A stretch of 64,000 nucleotides of DNA from Agromyces agglutinans (GCF_009647605.1 NZ_WJIF01000001.1:417655-481654), one strand, 5' to 3'. Numbered from the stretch's first letter, positions 24,097 through 32,993 are shown. Made by a program: numbers and translations. The notes: generated from the letters alone by a model not told the origin.

Positions 24097-26036
24097 GGTA
24101 CCTCCGATGCTGCGACAAGGGACTCCGACCACCCGAGCAGGCGGACCGGATCGGACGAGCCCACGGGCGGCACGTAGAACAGCAGCAGCACCTCGCGGGT
24201 GGACTGCACGCCCTTCGCGCTCTGCTCGGTGAACCCCGAGAGGGCCTCGGCCGGGCTGCCGTCCTGGAAGCCGGTGGTGCCGCCGTCGTTCGGGCGCACG
24301 GCCTCGGTGCGCGTGACCGTCGCCGAGACGAGCGCGCCCGCGTCGTTCGTGGCGAGCGCGATCACCGGGTCGTCGGTCGCGGCCGCCGTGATCGTCGCCG
24401 TGACGGTCGGGTTCGCGCCCTCGATCTCGGCCTTGCGGCCCGCGGCGCTCAGCGCGTCGTCGAGTTCCATGCCCTCGAGGTCGAACTGCGCGGCGTACGC
24501 GCTCTGGGCGCCGATGTTGAGGATGTCGGCGAACGCCGGGGCGACCTGGCTCGGCGGCAGCAGCAGCAGCTTCGAGTCGGGCGTCACGAGCGGCGCGCCG
24601 ATGGACGCCGGCGCCACCTCGGGCGGATCCGCGTCGGGCACGAGGGAGCTCACGTAGAAGATCTTGTAGTTCTCGCGCGGCGACTCCTGCACGAGCACCA
24701 GCGCCGTCGGCGCGACCGTGGGGTCTTCACCGTTCTGCACGACCTCGAGCACCGTGCGCGGCCACACGCCCGCCTTCGACTGCTGCGGCAGCGTGATCTC
24801 GAGCGGTGCCGCGGGGATCGCGGCGGGGGCGGCGTGGTCGGGCAGCGTGGTGCGGATCTGGTAGTTCGCCTGTCGCGCCTGGAGGGCCGGGCCCGCGAAC
24901 CGTTCGGCGGCCACGGCGGTGTTGAGCTCCGCGTCGGCCTTCGCCGCGGCCGTGGAGATGCGGCTCATGATGCGCTCCATCTGCGAAACGGTCACGGCGG
25001 GCTCGACCTCGGTCGTCTCCTCCTCGGCCTCGACGCCACCGGCCGTCGCCGTCGGCGTGGGCGTCGGGGTGGGGGTCGGCGTCGCCGTCGCATCGCCCGG
25101 CATGCCCTCGAAGCTCGGCCAGTAGTCGGCCGAGCAGGCGCTCAGTGCGAGTGCCGGGATGAGCGCGACTCCCGCGACCATCGCCCGGCGGCCGCCCGAC
25201 GACCGGCGACCGCTCGTGAGCTGCGCCTGGCGCCGACCGGGCTTGGGTGCGTTCGGCAGCTTGCCGCGCGAGCCCTTCGGGAGGTTGCGGCGCGGGCCGC
25301 GCGAGCGGCGGTGGTTCACGATGCCCGAGATGACGAGCCCCACGCCGACGAGGAACAGCAGGGTGCCCGCGGTCAGCAGCGGCCCGACCCACGGGGTCGA
25401 GTTCTCGATCGGCCACGCGATCGCGACGCGATCGGGCACCGGATCCTCGGAGCCCGATGCGACCAGCACCGAGATGCCCTCGGGGACGTCGATGGTCGTG
25501 GCCAGCCGGCCGTCGGCGGTCTGCTCGTCGAGCCAGAGGTCGGAACCCGACGGCGAGACAGCGGGTGTCGCGGGTTCGGTGCCCGCCTCCGCGGTCGCCT
25601 CGGGCGTTGCGGTCGGGGCGGGCTCGGCCGGAGCCGGCGTCTCGGTGGCGGCGGTGCCGTCGCTGCCGTCGCTGCCGCCCGCGGCCGCGCCGTCGTCGGA
25701 TTCCGCACCCGGCTCGATGACCTCGTCGGTCAGTTCCTCGGCCTCGGCGTCGTAGCCGACCGAGATGTAGGGTTCCTCGCCGATCCACGCGAGCACGTCG
25801 CTCGAGCGCCCGTAGGCGAGGTACACCGTGCCGTCGCCGGCGATGGTGAGGGCCTGCTTGCCCGGCTGCGCACTGAGCGCCGCGGGCTCGATGACGACGT
25901 AGTCGGCCGCGGCCGAGTCGACGGTCACGTCGAGCGACCTGGTGTCTGGCTCGAGGAACACGGTGCGCTGCGCGATACCGAGCCCGATCAGCACGGCCGC
26001 GGCAACGAACGCCGCGATGGCGAAGACGAACCGCAC
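24093..26036 (-). CDS. Large membrane-anchored protein of unknown function with internal lipobox-like segment
   Basis: 647 residues. Three hydrophobic segments are visible: the N-terminal FVFAIAAFVAAAVLIGLGIA, one around residues 215-240 (LLTAGTLLFLVGVGLVISGIV), and MVAGVALIPALALSAC near residue 290. A strongly basic loop (RRSRGPRRNLPKGSRGKLP) before the third segment predicts a cytoplasmic side. The first and third exported parts are Pro/Ala/Thr-rich, including a TPTPTPTPTPT linker. The third segment looks exactly like a lipoprotein signal (LSAC). The rest (about residues 340-647) is probably extracellular with no domain I can name. The start is GTG with GGAGGT upstream. It is coupled to the thioredoxin/TPR gene, suggesting a joint envelope role. 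Confidence 0.75.
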   Translation of the reverse strand: MRFVFAIAAFVAAAVLIGLGIAQRTVFLEPDTRSLDVTVDSAAADYVVIEPAALSAQPGKQALTIAGDGTVYLAYGRSSDVLAWIGEEPYISVGYDAEAEELTDEVIEPGAESDDGAAAGGSDGSDGTAATETPAPAEPAPTATPEATAEAGTEPATPAVSPSGSDLWLDEQTADGRLATTIDVPEGISVLVASGSEDPVPDRVAIAWPIENSTPWVGPLLTAGTLLFLVGVGLVISGIVNHRRSRGPRRNLPKGSRGKLPNAPKPGRRQAQLTSGRRSSGGRRAMVAGVALIPALALSACSADYWPSFEGMPGDATATPTPTPTPTPTATAGGVEAEEETTEVEPAVTVSQMERIMSRISTAAAKADAELNTAVAAERFAGPALQARQANYQIRTTLPDHAAPAAIPAAPLEITLPQQSKAGVWPRTVLEVVQNGEDPTVAPTALVLVQESPRENYKIFYVSSLVPDADPPEVAPASIGAPLVTPDSKLLLLPPSQVAPAFADILNIGAQSAYAAQFDLEGMELDDALSAAGRKAEIEGANPTVTATITAAATDDPVIALATNDAGALVSATVTRTEAVRPNDGGTTGFQDGSPAEALSGFTEQSAKGVQSTREVLLLFYVPPVGSSDPVRLLGWSESLVAASEVP

Positions 26037-26121
26037 GAACTACCTCCAGTGCCGCTGGCGCGGCTTCGGACAAAGACAACCCAGACTATCCACTCCGACT
26101 GGGAGGCGCCCGAACATCCGC

Positions 26122-26190
26122 TGTGCGCCGCGGTGGTCCGTTCGTGTGCGCCGCGGTGGTCCGTTCGTGTGCGCCGCGGTGGTCCGCTCG
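26122..26190. repeat. Three tandem 23-bp repeats in an intergenic region
   Basis: Unit TGTGCGCCGCGGTGGTCCG plus TTCG occurs at 26122-26144 and 26145-26167 exactly, and at 26168-26190 with one change (CTCG at the end). Each unit contains the palindrome CCGCGG. The array fills much of the 230-bp gap between two divergent genes, ending 15 bp before the -10 box of the coiled-coil gene. It is non-coding as far as I can tell. Confidence 0.9.
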
Positions 26191-26205
26191 GCACCGTCTC
26201 GACCA

Positions 26206-26211
26206 TAGAAT
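26206..26211 (+). promoter_or_regulatory. -10 box for the coiled-coil gene
   Basis: TAGAAT followed by G, about 55 bp before the ATG at 26267. It resembles the boxes found before gatC, rplS, rpsP and map (AGAATG core). No good -35 is present; the third tandem repeat ends where one would lie. Confidence 0.4.
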
Positions 26212-26266
26212 GAGGCGATTCCCGCGCGATTCCCCCCAGCGGCGCGGGACCCGAGCCGGAGGAAGC

Positions 26267-27880
26267 ATGGCCGTCGAAGAGACCGAGTTCACCCAGGTGT
26301 TCCGCGGATACGACAAGGACGAGGTCGACAAGGCCATCAACGGCCTTCGTCGCGACATCATCACCGCGAACACCCAGATCGCCGAGACCAACAAAGAGCA
26401 CAAGCGCCTGCTGGCGCGCATCGAAGAGCTCACGGCAGAGCTCGAAGAGGTCGGCAGCCCGACCTTCTCGGGGCTCGGCACCAAGCTCGAGAACACCCTG
26501 CGAGTGGCCGAGGAGCAGTCGACGCGCCTCATCGCGCAGGCCGACATCGACGCCGAGAAGCTGCGTCGCGCCGCCGAAGACGAGGTGCACCTCCTCAAGT
26601 CCGACGCGCAGGAGCTCGCCGACCGCACCCTCAGCGAGTCGCGCAGCCAGGCGAACCGCACCCTCGAGAACGCCCGCGTCGAGGCCGACGACATGATCGC
26701 GCGCGCGCACGAGGCGAGCGAGCAGCTCCGCCAGGACGCGGCGCGCGACGCCGCCGCCATCCGCGGCGCGGCCTCGACCGAGTCCGCCGAGCTGCGCAGC
26801 AGCGCGAAGCGCGAGGCCGCCTCGGTCATCGCCGACGCCGAGCGCCGGGCTGCCGCCCTCCTCGCCGAGGCGAACACCGAGGCGACCGAGGCCCGTGCCG
26901 CGGCCGCCGGCCTCCAGCAGGAGACCGAGCAGACCCGCGCGGAGGTCGCCGTCGAGCTCGACCGCGCTCGCGCCGAGCTGGCGAAGGAGACCGAGCAGGC
27001 CCGCATCGACCTCGCCAAGCAGACCGAGCAGGCGAAGCTCGACCTGGACCGCGAGACCGCCGAGTCGCGTGCGGCCATCGAGGCCGAGATCGAGGAGCGC
27101 CGCGCCGCGCTCGAGCAGGAGCTCGAGCAGGCCCGTACCGACCTCGAGCGTGAGCTCGCGGCCGGCCGCGCCCAGCTCGACACCCAGCGCGAGCAGCTGA
27201 AGGTCGACCTCGAGCGCGAGGCCGACACGGCGCGCCTCAAGCTCAAGAACGAACTCGACCGCATCCGCATCAAGCACGAGAAGGACCTCGACCAGATCCG
27301 GGCCGACCTCTCGCTCGAGCAGGAGCAGGCGCGCGCGGACTTCGAGGCCGAGGCCGAGCAGGCACGCATCGACCTCGACAACCAGCTCACCGCGATGCGC
27401 AAGAAGACGACGCACGAGGTCAACCGTATGAAGCGCGAGATCGAGCAGGCGCGCATCGACCTCGACGCCGAGCTCGCCGCCAAGCGCGACGAGTCCGAGC
27501 AGGAGCTGCTGGCACGCCACCAGGAGGCGGTCGCCGAGACGCAGAAGTTCCTCGACGACGCCAACGCCGAACTGGCCGAAGCGGTTTCGCGCACGGCGGA
27601 GGCGCGCGCCGAGGCCGAGCGGCTCGAGACCCGGGTCCGCTCCGAGATCGCGGAGGTCCGCGACAAGGCCGACGAAGAGGCGCGCGAGCGCATCCAGGAG
27701 GCGCACGCGCAGGCGCGCAAGCTCATCGCCGACGCCGACGAGCGCACGCGTGCCCTCGTCGCCGACGCTGAAGACCGGCTCGCCCAGATCCGCATCGAGC
27801 GCGACGCCGTCGCCGGCTACTTCGAGAGCCTGCGCGGCGTGCTCACCCAGGCCGAGCAGGTCGCCGGCCAGCGCGGCTGA
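26267..27880 (+). CDS. DivIVA/FilP-like coiled-coil protein with hendecad repeats
   Basis: 537 residues. The N-terminus (FTQVFRGYDKDEVDKAINGL) is a DivIVA-type membrane-targeting domain. It is followed by a short coiled coil, a break at GSPTFSGLG, and then almost unbroken helix to the end. Residues about 221-385 consist of some fifteen consecutive 11-residue repeats of the type EQARIDLxxxx, a right-handed hendecad coiled coil. A 7-residue phase shift occurs near 386-392. Such proteins (Scy, FilP, DivIVA in streptomycetes) organise polar growth and the cytoskeleton; that role is inferred. The ATG is preceded by GGAGGAAGC. Confidence 0.85.
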   Translation: MAVEETEFTQVFRGYDKDEVDKAINGLRRDIITANTQIAETNKEHKRLLARIEELTAELEEVGSPTFSGLGTKLENTLRVAEEQSTRLIAQADIDAEKLRRAAEDEVHLLKSDAQELADRTLSESRSQANRTLENARVEADDMIARAHEASEQLRQDAARDAAAIRGAASTESAELRSSAKREAASVIADAERRAAALLAEANTEATEARAAAAGLQQETEQTRAEVAVELDRARAELAKETEQARIDLAKQTEQAKLDLDRETAESRAAIEAEIEERRAALEQELEQARTDLERELAAGRAQLDTQREQLKVDLEREADTARLKLKNELDRIRIKHEKDLDQIRADLSLEQEQARADFEAEAEQARIDLDNQLTAMRKKTTHEVNRMKREIEQARIDLDAELAAKRDESEQELLARHQEAVAETQKFLDDANAELAEAVSRTAEARAEAERLETRVRSEIAEVRDKADEEARERIQEAHAQARKLIADADERTRALVADAEDRLAQIRIERDAVAGYFESLRGVLTQAEQVAGQRG

Positions 27881-27900
27881 GCCGGACGGGGGGGCCGGCC

Positions 27901-28965
27901 GTGAAGATCCAGAACGCGTTCCGACTCGGTCTGGTCGGCACGCTCGGCGTCGGGGTCGGCCTCCTCATCCTCTTCTCGATCGCGAGTCTCTCGACGATCC
28001 TCACCTGGGTCGGGGCCGCGCTGTTCCTCGCGCTCGGACTCGACCCCGCCGTCGCCTGGCTCGAACGGCGCGGGCTCCCGCGATGGTCGGCGATCCTCAT
28101 CGTGATCGCCGGGGTGGCGGGCGTGGTCGCGGCACTGCTCCTCGCCGTCATCCCGATCATCGTCGACCAGGTGGGCCAGCTCGTCGAGCAGGTGCCCCGC
28201 ATCGTCGCACGGTTCAGCACCAACGACTGGATCGCCGACTTGCAGGACCAGTTCCCGCTCCTGCAGGTCGAGGAGATCTACGACTCGGTCTCGGCCGCGG
28301 CGATCGATTTCGTCTCCAACCCCGAGAAGTTGAGCGAGCTCGCGGGCGGCGTCTGGCAGGTCGCGATCGCGCTCGGCGGCGGCGTGTTCGCGGCCCTCAT
28401 CGTGGTCATCCTCACCCTGTACTTCACGGCCTCGCTCGGGGCGATGAAGCGGGGTGTGTACCAGCTCGTGCCGGCCTCCCGGCGCGCCCGCTTCGCCGAC
28501 CTCACCGAGCAGATCACGCAATCGGTCGGCCGCTACGTCATGGGCCAGGTCACCCTCGGCGCCATCAACGGGGCGCTCAGCTTCGTCTTCCTCTCGGCCA
28601 TCCAGGCCCCGTTCCCGGCCGTCCTCGCCTTCGTCGCGTTCGTGTTCTCGCTCGTGCCGCTGGTCGGCACGCTCACCGGCTCCATCGTGATCGTGCTGGT
28701 GTGCCTGCTGCCGGGGCTCGGCTCACCGCTGACGGCCCTCGTGGCGGCGATCTACTACCTCGTGTACATGCAGGTCGAGGCATACATCCTGAGCCCCCGC
28801 ATCATGAACCGCGCCGTCAAGGTGCCCGCGGCGCTCGTCGTCGTCGCGGCCCTCGCCGGCGGGGCGCTGCTCGGCATCCTCGGCGCACTCATCGCGATCC
28901 CGGTCGCCGCGTCGCTCCTGCTGCTGATCAAGCAGGTCGTCATCCCGCGCCAGAACGAGCGCTGA
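27901..28965 (+). CDS. AI-2E family transporter / permease (UPF0118)
   Basis: 354 residues with about seven to eight hydrophobic segments. It begins with two adjacent helices (VGTLGVGVGLLILFSIASLS and LTWVGAALFLALGLDPAVAW). A soluble stretch around residues 100-150 follows, then C-terminal helices with GSIVIVLVCLLPGLG and the family block VYMQVEAYILSPRIMNRAVKVPA. Members include the E. coli AI-2 exporter TqsA and Na+/H+ antiporters, so the substrate is open. The start is GTG at 27901, 20 bases after the coiled-coil gene and on the same strand, so they may form an operon. It converges on the hydrolase gene with adjacent stop codons. Confidence 0.88.
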   Translation: MKIQNAFRLGLVGTLGVGVGLLILFSIASLSTILTWVGAALFLALGLDPAVAWLERRGLPRWSAILIVIAGVAGVVAALLLAVIPIIVDQVGQLVEQVPRIVARFSTNDWIADLQDQFPLLQVEEIYDSVSAAAIDFVSNPEKLSELAGGVWQVAIALGGGVFAALIVVILTLYFTASLGAMKRGVYQLVPASRRARFADLTEQITQSVGRYVMGQVTLGAINGALSFVFLSAIQAPFPAVLAFVAFVFSLVPLVGTLTGSIVIVLVCLLPGLGSPLTALVAAIYYLVYMQVEAYILSPRIMNRAVKVPAALVVVAALAGGALLGILGALIAIPVAASLLLLIKQVVIPRQNER

Positions 28966-29697
28966 TCAGCCCGCCGGCCAGGTCGTCGGCAGGGGCAGCG
29001 CCTCGGGCGCGACCCTCGACACGATCTCGTCGAGCACCCGCCGCGTCTGCTGTTCGCCCACCCACAGGTGCTTGGCGCCCTCGACGGGCACCACCTCGAC
29101 GTTCGGCGCCGCGGCGAACCGCTCGACGGCTTCGGCCGGCCGCAGGAAGTCGTCGTGCTCCGGGATGAGCGCGACGACCGGCACCGAGGCATCCTTCCAG
29201 CGGGCGAGCTCCTCGGGCGTGGTGCGGTGCAGCGGCGGCGAGAGCAGGATCACGCCGGCCACCTCGTGCTCCCAGCCGTGCTTGAGGGCGAGTTCCGTGC
29301 CGAACGACCATCCGACGAGCCAGGGCCTCGGCAGGCCGCGTTCGCGCACGAATGCCATGGCGGCCGCGACATCCGCCCGCTCGGTGACGCCGTCGCCGAA
29401 CTCGCCCTCGCTCGTGCCGCGCGGCGACGACGTGCCGCGCGTGTTGAACCGCAGCACCGCGACGCCCGCGAGGGCCGGAAGCCGGCCGGCTGCCTTGCGC
29501 AGGATGTGCGAGTCCATGAACCCGCCCGCGGTCGGGAGCGGATGCAGCGTCACGAGGGTCGCGACCGGCGCGCGGTCGACCGGCGTGGCGAGCTCGCCGA
29601 CGAGGGTCAGGCCGTCGGCCGTGTGCAGTTCCACCTCTTCGCGCGTCGCGGGCAACTGCACCGCCGCACGGATCTCGATCGTGCCGGTTTCGCTCAC
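28966..29697 (-). CDS. Alpha/beta hydrolase
   Basis: 243 residues. The fold motifs are in place: VATLVTLHPLPTAGGFMDSH early, VLRFNTRGTSSPRGTSEGEFG, the nucleophile elbow GWSFGTEL, the acid in ALIPEHDDFLRP and the histidine in VEGAKHLWVGE. The pattern (LRFNTRGxGxSxG) resembles the group of short hydrolases that includes YheT/dienelactone-like enzymes. Substrate is unknown. The GTG at 29695-29697 overlaps the stop of the zinc-ribbon gene by four bases, so the two are coupled. Its stop abuts that of the AI-2E-type gene with no spacing. Confidence 0.88.
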   Translation of the reverse strand: MSETGTIEIRAAVQLPATREEVELHTADGLTLVGELATPVDRAPVATLVTLHPLPTAGGFMDSHILRKAAGRLPALAGVAVLRFNTRGTSSPRGTSEGEFGDGVTERADVAAAMAFVRERGLPRPWLVGWSFGTELALKHGWEHEVAGVILLSPPLHRTTPEELARWKDASVPVVALIPEHDDFLRPAEAVERFAAAPNVEVVPVEGAKHLWVGEQQTRRVLDEIVSRVAPEALPLPTTWPAG

Positions 29698-30002
29698 GGG
29701 TTGGTCATCCTCCAGCAGTGGGTGTGCCAATGGCGGCGAGCGGCCAGGTCGGCGGCGTCGCCGAGCACGCCGTCGGCACGCCAGGTGACGAGGTGCGCGG
29801 TGCCCGGCACGACCTCCTGGCCGCAGCCCGGGCACGTGTAGGACTTGCCGGCCTGGCGCTCGGAGACGGGCTGCACGAACCACTCGCGACCACCGCGCAC
29901 CTCGGTGCGTTTCCAGCCGGCGGTCAGCCGTTCGACGTCGAGTTCGGGATGCCCCTCACGCGCCTTCGCGGCGCGTCCGCGCGCTCGATTCGACGGTGCC
30001 AT
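29694..30002 (-). CDS. Small zinc-ribbon-like protein
   Basis: 102 residues with a basic N-terminus (SNRARGRAAKAREG). It has one CPGCG knuckle at about residues 56-60 and a late HTHCW, together a likely zinc site of CXXC...HXXC type. Related actinobacterial proteins are often annotated ATP/GTP-binding protein, but no nucleotide-binding motif is visible. Function is unknown. TAGACT (30009-30014, minus strand) sits 6 nt before the ATG, giving a leaderless transcript that would also carry the hydrolase gene. Confidence 0.8.
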   Translation of the reverse strand: MAPSNRARGRAAKAREGHPELDVERLTAGWKRTEVRGGREWFVQPVSERQAGKSYTCPGCGQEVVPGTAHLVTWRADGVLGDAADLAARRHWHTHCWRMTNP

Positions 30003-30037
30003 CGTTCCAGTCTACGGTCGCGATCGGGGCGGCCGGA

Positions 30038-30787
30038 TCAGTACCAGCCGACGTCCTGCGAGTGGGCCCACGCGCCGCACGGGGTGCCGTAGCGGCCCGA
30101 CACGTAGCCGAGTCCCCACTCGATCTGCGTGCCGGCGTTCGTCTCCCAGTCGGCGCCGGCGGTGGCCATCTTCGAGCCGGGCAGCGCCTGGGGGATGCCG
30201 TAGGCGCCGCTCGAGGCGTTGTACGCGTTCACGCGCCAGCCCGACTCCTTGGCCCACAGCGCGAACAGGCAGTCGTACTCGGAGGCCGGCCATCCGCGTG
30301 CGGCGACGGCGCCCGCGGCGTAGGACTGCGCCGAACCGGGGTCGGGCGTGACCGCGGGCGGCGCCCAGCCGCTGCTCGCCGTCGTCGACACCGGCTCCTC
30401 GGGCTTCAGCTCGACGAGATACGACTCGCGCGACAGCGACAGCTGGTGCTCGCCGGCGATCTCGACGTCTTGGGCCGCCGCGCCCCCGAACCGGTCGCCG
30501 GAGTTCGCGTACTCCGACGATGCGGTGGCCCCCGAGTACGGATCGACGATGTTCACGAGCAGGAAGCTGACCGCGGCGGAGAAGGCGAACACGACCGTGA
30601 CGGCCTGCTTCGCGCGGCCGGCGGTGCGCACCGGGCCGGTGACCACCGAGCGTCGGACCTCGGGGGCGGAGACCCGCATCGATGCCGGCCGGAGGTGTGT
30701 GCGCGCGGCGACGGGGCGATACGCCGAGGAGCCGTCGGACGACGTGCCCTGCGCCTCCGGCGCGCCCGAACCCGAATGCCTACCCAC
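30038..30787 (-). CDS. Membrane-anchored lytic transglycosylase-like protein
   Basis: About 249 residues. A polar cytoplasmic arm of some 60 residues is followed by one membrane helix (AVTVVFAFSAAVSFLLVNIV). An extracellular linker then leads to a C-terminal soluble lytic transglycosylase-type domain with ALWAKESGWRVNAYNASSGAYGIPQALPG. The catalytic Glu is in AKESGW. It would cleave peptidoglycan glycan strands outside the membrane. Two in-frame GTG codons compete (30793 and 30787). TACGAT just upstream places the transcription start near the second, so I use 30787, with low certainty. Confidence 0.83.
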   Translation of the reverse strand: MGRHSGSGAPEAQGTSSDGSSAYRPVAARTHLRPASMRVSAPEVRRSVVTGPVRTAGRAKQAVTVVFAFSAAVSFLLVNIVDPYSGATASSEYANSGDRFGGAAAQDVEIAGEHQLSLSRESYLVELKPEEPVSTTASSGWAPPAVTPDPGSAQSYAAGAVAARGWPASEYDCLFALWAKESGWRVNAYNASSGAYGIPQALPGSKMATAGADWETNAGTQIEWGLGYVSGRYGTPCGAWAHSQDVGWY

Positions 30788-30839
30788 GATCACCCGATCG
30801 TATCGAAACCGCCGGAGGCGGCGAAACCGCGCGCACCCT

Positions 30840-31400
30840 TCACCGCACCGCGAGCATGACGTCGACGACCGCGTCGAGCACGAGGTCGACCTGCGACTCG
30901 CGGTACCCGCCGCGCTGTGCCCGGAACGTGACCGTCCGCACATCGTCGATGCCGATCGGCCAGCCGTCGCTGAAGTACCGGCTGAGGCGCTCCGCGAAGC
31001 GGTCGACCTCCTTCACGCTGTAGCCGAGCACGAGCGGGTTCACCCGCTCGAACCGCTCGCCGTCGGCGCGGGCCAGCCGGTTCGAGACGACCTGCGCGGT
31101 CGTGCGCGCCTCGCGCAACCAGGCCTCGTCGCCGTGCAGGCGGGCCGCGATCTGGCGCTCACGGGCCGCGAACGCGTCTTCGAGGCGTTCCAGCGCGGCA
31201 TCCACGTGGGCGGTGGAGTAGCCGCCCTTCTGCATGCCGAACGCGGTGAGCCGGATCTTCTCGGCGCTGACCTCCGGGTCGCCGGGAGCCGGCGTCCCGT
31301 CGAACGCACGCCGGGCGACCCTGAGGAACTCCTCGACCTGGTCGGTGTCGTATCCGAGCTTGGGTTTGCGCGCGCGGGGGAACGTCGAACTCGAACTCAC
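30840..31400 (-). CDS. DivIVA-domain repeat protein
   Basis: 186 residues containing four copies of a GYxxxxVDxxL motif: GYDTDQVEEFL, GYSTAHVDAALERL, GYSVKEVDRFAERL and GYRESQVDLVLDAV. Each is like the N-terminal DivIVA motif (compare GYDKDEVDKAINGL in the coiled-coil gene at 26267). Members of the DivIVA domain repeat family are known in actinobacteria, without a defined role. There is no long coiled coil and no membrane segment. The GTG at 31398-31400 has AATACT (31407-31412, minus strand) 6 nt upstream, a weaker leaderless-type promoter. It is followed by the transglycosylase gene 50 bases downstream. Confidence 0.85.
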   Translation of the reverse strand: MSSSSTFPRARKPKLGYDTDQVEEFLRVARRAFDGTPAPGDPEVSAEKIRLTAFGMQKGGYSTAHVDAALERLEDAFAARERQIAARLHGDEAWLREARTTAQVVSNRLARADGERFERVNPLVLGYSVKEVDRFAERLSRYFSDGWPIGIDDVRTVTFRAQRGGYRESQVDLVLDAVVDVMLAVR

Positions 31401-31420
31401 GGCTCCAGTATTCCGCACGA

Positions 31421-32416
31421 TCACCCGAACAGGCTGAACGCCACGTACGCGACGGCGGCCGAAGGCAGGATCGAGTCGAGCCGGTCGAGGAACCCGCCGT
31501 GGCCCGGCAGCCAGGAACTCATGTCCTTGATGCCGAGGTCGCGCTTGATGAGCGACTCGACGAGGTCGCCCATGGTCGCGGAGAGCATGATCGCGGCTCC
31601 GAAGAGCAGGCCGAACCACCACGGCTCGTCGAGCATGAACACGGCGAGGAGCACGCCGGCTACGAGGCTCGTGCCCGCCGCGCCCGCGAACCCCTCCCAG
31701 GTCTTCTTGGGGCTGATGACGGGCGCCATCGGATGCTTGCCGAACATGAGCCCGAACGCGTACGCGCCCGTGTCGGCCGCGACCGCCGCGATGATGAACG
31801 CGAGCGTCCACCACTGGCCGCCCTCGGCGGCCGTGAGGACGACGGCGAACGTCGCGAGGAACGTCACGTAGCCCTGGACGAACGCGCCGGCCGCGAGATC
31901 GAGCGCGAGACCCCGGCCGGGCTCGCGACCCTCGGCGTCGCGCGTCGCAGCCGCGGCGATGAGCCGCCACGCCGACGTGAGCACGATGCCGCCGAGCACG
32001 GCGAGCAGCTGCCCGCCCGCGCCGAGGTAGTACGACGCGGGAACCGCCGCGACCGCGGTCGCGACCGTCGGCACGATGGGCACGCGGATGTCGCCCTTGC
32101 GGAGCGCCTGCACGAGCTCGGAGCTCGCGAACGCCGCCACGACGACGGCGAACACCATGAAGAGTTCCTTGATGACCAGCAGGCTCAGCAGCAGCGCCGC
32201 GCCGAACGCCGCGCCGATCAGGATGGCGAGGATCAGGTTGCGCCCGGTACGGGCCTTGATCTTCTCCTGCGCCTGGTCGAACTGGGCACGACCGGCCTCG
32301 AACTGCCGCTCGATCTCGACCTTCCGGGCATGCACCTGCGATCGGAAGTCCTCGCGCGCGCTGCGGTCGTCATCTCCCCCGGCGCCCGTCGGCTCCCCCT
32401 CCGGGACACCTGTCAT
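31421..32416 (-). CDS. cdsA: Phosphatidate cytidylyltransferase
   Basis: 331 residues. It makes CDP-diacylglycerol from phosphatidic acid and CTP, the branch point of phospholipid synthesis. An unusually long charged N-terminal arm (about 75 residues, with EREFEAGRAQFDQAQEK-like helical sequence) precedes about eight membrane segments. The family signature near the C-terminus is complete: LIKRDLGIKDMSSWLPGHGG followed by FLDRLDS. The gene follows frr with a gap of 22 bases in the usual pyrH-frr-cdsA order. Confidence 0.95.
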   Translation of the reverse strand: MTGVPEGEPTGAGGDDDRSAREDFRSQVHARKVEIERQFEAGRAQFDQAQEKIKARTGRNLILAILIGAAFGAALLLSLLVIKELFMVFAVVVAAFASSELVQALRKGDIRVPIVPTVATAVAAVPASYYLGAGGQLLAVLGGIVLTSAWRLIAAAATRDAEGREPGRGLALDLAAGAFVQGYVTFLATFAVVLTAAEGGQWWTLAFIIAAVAADTGAYAFGLMFGKHPMAPVISPKKTWEGFAGAAGTSLVAGVLLAVFMLDEPWWFGLLFGAAIMLSATMGDLVESLIKRDLGIKDMSSWLPGHGGFLDRLDSILPSAAVAYVAFSLFG

Positions 32417-32438
32417 CTTCAGCCTCTGACCCCTCGGC

Positions 32439-32993
32439 CTAGACCTCGAGGAGCTCGGCTTCCTTGCGCTTGAGCGCGTCGTCGATCTGGTCGACGTGGG
32501 TCTTCGTGACCTGCTCGAGCTCCTTCTCGGCGCGCGCCACCTCGTCGTCGCCGACCTCGCCCTTCAGGGCGTCCAGGTCGTCTTTCGCCTTGCGGCGGAT
32601 GTTGCGCACGGACACGCGCGCGTCTTCGGCCTTCGCCTTGACCATCTTGACGAACTCCTTGCGGCGCTCCTCGGTCAGCTCGGGCAGCGTCACCCGGATG
32701 AGGTTGCCGTCGTTCGTCGGGTTCGCACCGAGGTTGGGGGTGTCGCGGATGGCCTGCTCGATGTCGCGCAGCGCGCCCTTGTCGTACGGCGTGACGACGA
32801 GCGTGCGCGCCTCGGGGTTGTTCAGCGACGCCAGCTGCGACAGCGGCGTGGGCGTGCCGTAGTAGCTCACCATGATCTTCTGGAAGAGCTGGGGGTTCGC
32901 ACGACCCGTACGGACGGTCGCGAAGTCGTCTTTGGCGACCTCGACGGCCTTCTGCATGCGTGCGGTGGCTTCGGACAGTACATCCGCGATCAC
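32439..32993 (-). CDS. frr: Ribosome recycling factor
   Basis: 184 residues. It splits post-termination ribosomes together with EF-G. Typical sequence includes [41 protein letters not shown] and [16 protein letters not shown] take the GTG at 32991-32993 (product [18 protein letters not shown]) because it fits family length and has AAGGAG 5-6 nt upstream; an in-frame ATG eight codons earlier lacks such a site. It lies 45 bases after pyrH, likely cotranscribed. Confidence 0.96.
   Translation of the reverse strand: MIADVLSEATARMQKAVEVAKDDFATVRTGRANPQLFQKIMVSYYGTPTPLSQLASLNNPEARTLVVTPYDKGALRDIEQAIRDTPNLGANPTNDGNLIRVTLPELTEERRKEFVKMVKAKAEDARVSVRNIRRKAKDDLDALKGEVGDDEVARAEKELEQVTKTHVDQIDDALKRKEAELLEV

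Noticed and set aside
26122-26190. Tandem repeats considered as a CRISPR array
   Set aside because: The 23-bp units are directly adjacent with no spacers, there are only three, and no cas genes lie in the window.
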